A DNA stretch of 35,077 bases from Undibacterium sp. (GTDB lineage: Bacteria; Pseudomonadota; Gammaproteobacteria; Burkholderiales; Burkholderiaceae_D). The stretch spans positions 1 through 35,077 of the forward strand of contig NZ_JAUSFI010000081.1 in NCBI RefSeq assembly GCF_030651495.1, read 5' to 3'. The notes under the pieces were generated by a model, which did no database searches, was not told where the DNA came from, and was given only the letters and a program-made list of their open reading frames with translations. How positions within the stretch are numbered: position 1 is the stretch's first letter; each line of letters starts with the position of its first letter. This document shows, piece by piece, positions 34,007 to 35,077 of this stretch. The position numbers and the translations under genes were made by a program.

Positions 34007-34984
34007 TTAAATTCGGTCGGTCGCTGCGATGGCGGCATTGGCGCGGTTGCGGAAATAGGCTCTGGCCTGCTCGGCATCGCGCTCTATGGCCGCGGTCAGC
34101 GTCGGCAAGTCGATGTATTTTTCTTCATCGCGCAATTTTTGCAGAAATTCTATCTGTACCACTTTGCCGTATGCATTGCCGCTGTAATCAAAGACATGGG
34201 TTTCCAATAAGACGCGACCGCTGTCATCGACTGTGGGCCGTACCCCCAGGCTGGCGACGGCTGCCAGCGGTTGCTCGGCCAGGCCGTGTACCTGCACGAT
34301 AAAAATACCTTGCAGGGCGGGGCGGTGATGCGCGATGCGTAAATTTAAGGTCGGAAAACCCAACGTGCGGCCCAGCTTTTGGCCATGTACCACGTGGCCG
34401 GAGATGCGATAACTGCGCCCGAGTAGATTTTTTGCCTCGGCAAAATCCCCAGCAGCAATGGCGGCCCTGACGGCAGACGAGGAAATGCGCACGCCCTTAT
34501 CCTGTACCGATGCCAGCGTTTCGACTTCAAAATCGTATTCTTTGCCGGCAGCGATCAGCATGGCGATATCGCCCGCGCGCTTGGCACCGTAGCGAAAATC
34601 TTCACCGACCATCAGCCACTTCACATGCAAGCCCTCGACCAAGACTTTTTGTATAAAGTCTTGCGGGCTCAGTGAGGCGAAATGCGCATTGAAATGCTCG
34701 ACGATGACCCGGTCTACGCCAGCCAGATTCAGCGAATCCAGATTGTCGCGCAGATTGGCGATGCGGGTCGGCGCTTTGGATAAATCGCCCGTCAATTGGG
34801 CAAAGTAGGTGCGGGGGTGTGGTTCAAAAGTCATCACCGCCGCATCCAGATCAAGACGTGTGGCGGCATCGCGCAATCTGGACAGTAAAACCTGATGTCC
34901 GAGATGCACGCCGTCAAAATTGCCGATCGCCAGCGCGCAAGGCGCACGCGCAGCAGCATTCGGGAGTCCGCGAAATACCTTCAT
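34007..34984 (-). CDS. ribF: bifunctional riboflavin kinase/FAD synthetase RibF
   Basis: 325 residues. RibF phosphorylates riboflavin to FMN and adenylates FMN to FAD. The N-terminal adenylyltransferase part has [14 protein letters not shown] (nucleotide-binding HxGH), [10 protein letters not shown] and [18 protein letters not shown] with [12 protein letters not shown]; the C-terminal kinase part has [11 protein letters not shown] and [26 protein letters not shown] lies at correct spacing before the ATG at 34984; an ATG at 35020 would give a non-native extension. A TATAAT sits 45 bp upstream. Confidence 0.95.
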   Translation of the reverse strand: MKVFRGLPNAAARAPCALAIGNFDGVHLGHQVLLSRLRDAATRLDLDAAVMTFEPHPRTYFAQLTGDLSKAPTRIANLRDNLDSLNLAGVDRVIVEHFNAHFASLSPQDFIQKVLVEGLHVKWLMVGEDFRYGAKRAGDIAMLIAAGKEYDFEVETLASVQDKGVRISSSAVRAAIAAGDFAEAKNLLGRSYRISGHVVHGQKLGRTLGFPTLNLRIAHHRPALQGIFIVQVHGLAEQPLAAVASLGVRPTVDDSGRVLLETHVFDYSGNAYGKVVQIEFLQKLRDEEKYIDLPTLTAAIERDAEQARAYFRNRANAAIAATDRI

Positions 34985-35028
34985 ATTAACCTGACTATTT
35001 GCACTATAAGCAGCTACCAAAACCCTAG

Positions 35029-35034
35029 ATTATA
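35029..35034 (-). promoter_or_regulatory. -10 box of the ribF cluster promoter
   Basis: TATAAT on the minus strand, 45 bases upstream of the ribF start. No clear -35 element is visible at 17 bases, so only the -10 is called. Confidence 0.4.
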
Positions 35035-35077
35035 AATGCTTTCAGGATCGCTTTTATATGTGCAGGCGGCTTAATGC

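Noticed and set aside
33928..34077. Longer ileS start at the ATG at 34077
   Set aside because: The extension overlaps the end of ribF and is out of character; the protein from 33927 has the usual IleS start.

Overview
The window looks like chromosomal DNA of a betaproteobacterium in Burkholderiales, most likely family Oxalobacteraceae (Undibacterium-like). This is inferred from the ribF-ileS-lspA-coaBC-dut gene order, a PhaB-type reductase, a PEP-CTERM protein and CreA. No rRNA, tRNA or CRISPR array was seen. It is mostly ordinary chromosome with two insertion sequences and several families of small palindromic repeats.

Layout. 1-181 is the 5' end of queC (minus). 388-2089 is an IS110-family (IS1111-type) insertion sequence sitting inside a palindromic intergenic repeat. 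Its long 3' non-coding end holds a candidate bridge (seek) RNA whose two loops match the target and the element's own ends. 2140-3653 has phaB and a divergent flavin-reductase-like gene sharing a perfect FNR/CRP-type palindrome. 3987-7431 (plus) has an amino-acid permease, creA and a beta-helix protein. 7557-10738 (minus) has a ydcF-like gene and a large VanZ-domain membrane protein. 11013-12207 has an HDOD gene and, convergent to it, a two-gene set of tiny membrane proteins. 12375-13997 is a DigH-like lipoprotein glycosidase. 14404-18164 is a ferric-iron ABC transporter operon behind a Fur-like box. 18392-19962 has a soluble MCP-like protein and a 3'-5' exonuclease, divergent. 20040-23126 is a secreted S9 peptidase, convergent with a PEP-CTERM protein (23249-24022). 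24274-27554 has a small Cys-rich protein and a large MORN-repeat protein. 27597-28643 is an IS1595-family element just upstream of the MORN gene. 28668-34984 (minus) is the housekeeping cluster ribF, ileS, lspA, coaBC, dut.

How the parts work together. The three Fe(III) transporter genes form one iron-uptake unit. ribF, coaBC and dut supply FMN/FAD, CoA and dUMP, while lspA processes lipoproteins, of which the DigH-like protein is one. The palindromic repeat family (intact at 14163-14238 and 18227-18306) appears to be the target of the IS110-family element: the two intact copies serve as empty-site models and fix the element ends. The most interesting signal is the guide RNA candidate at about 1661-1818, whose secondary structure and base matches fit the bridge-RNA model.
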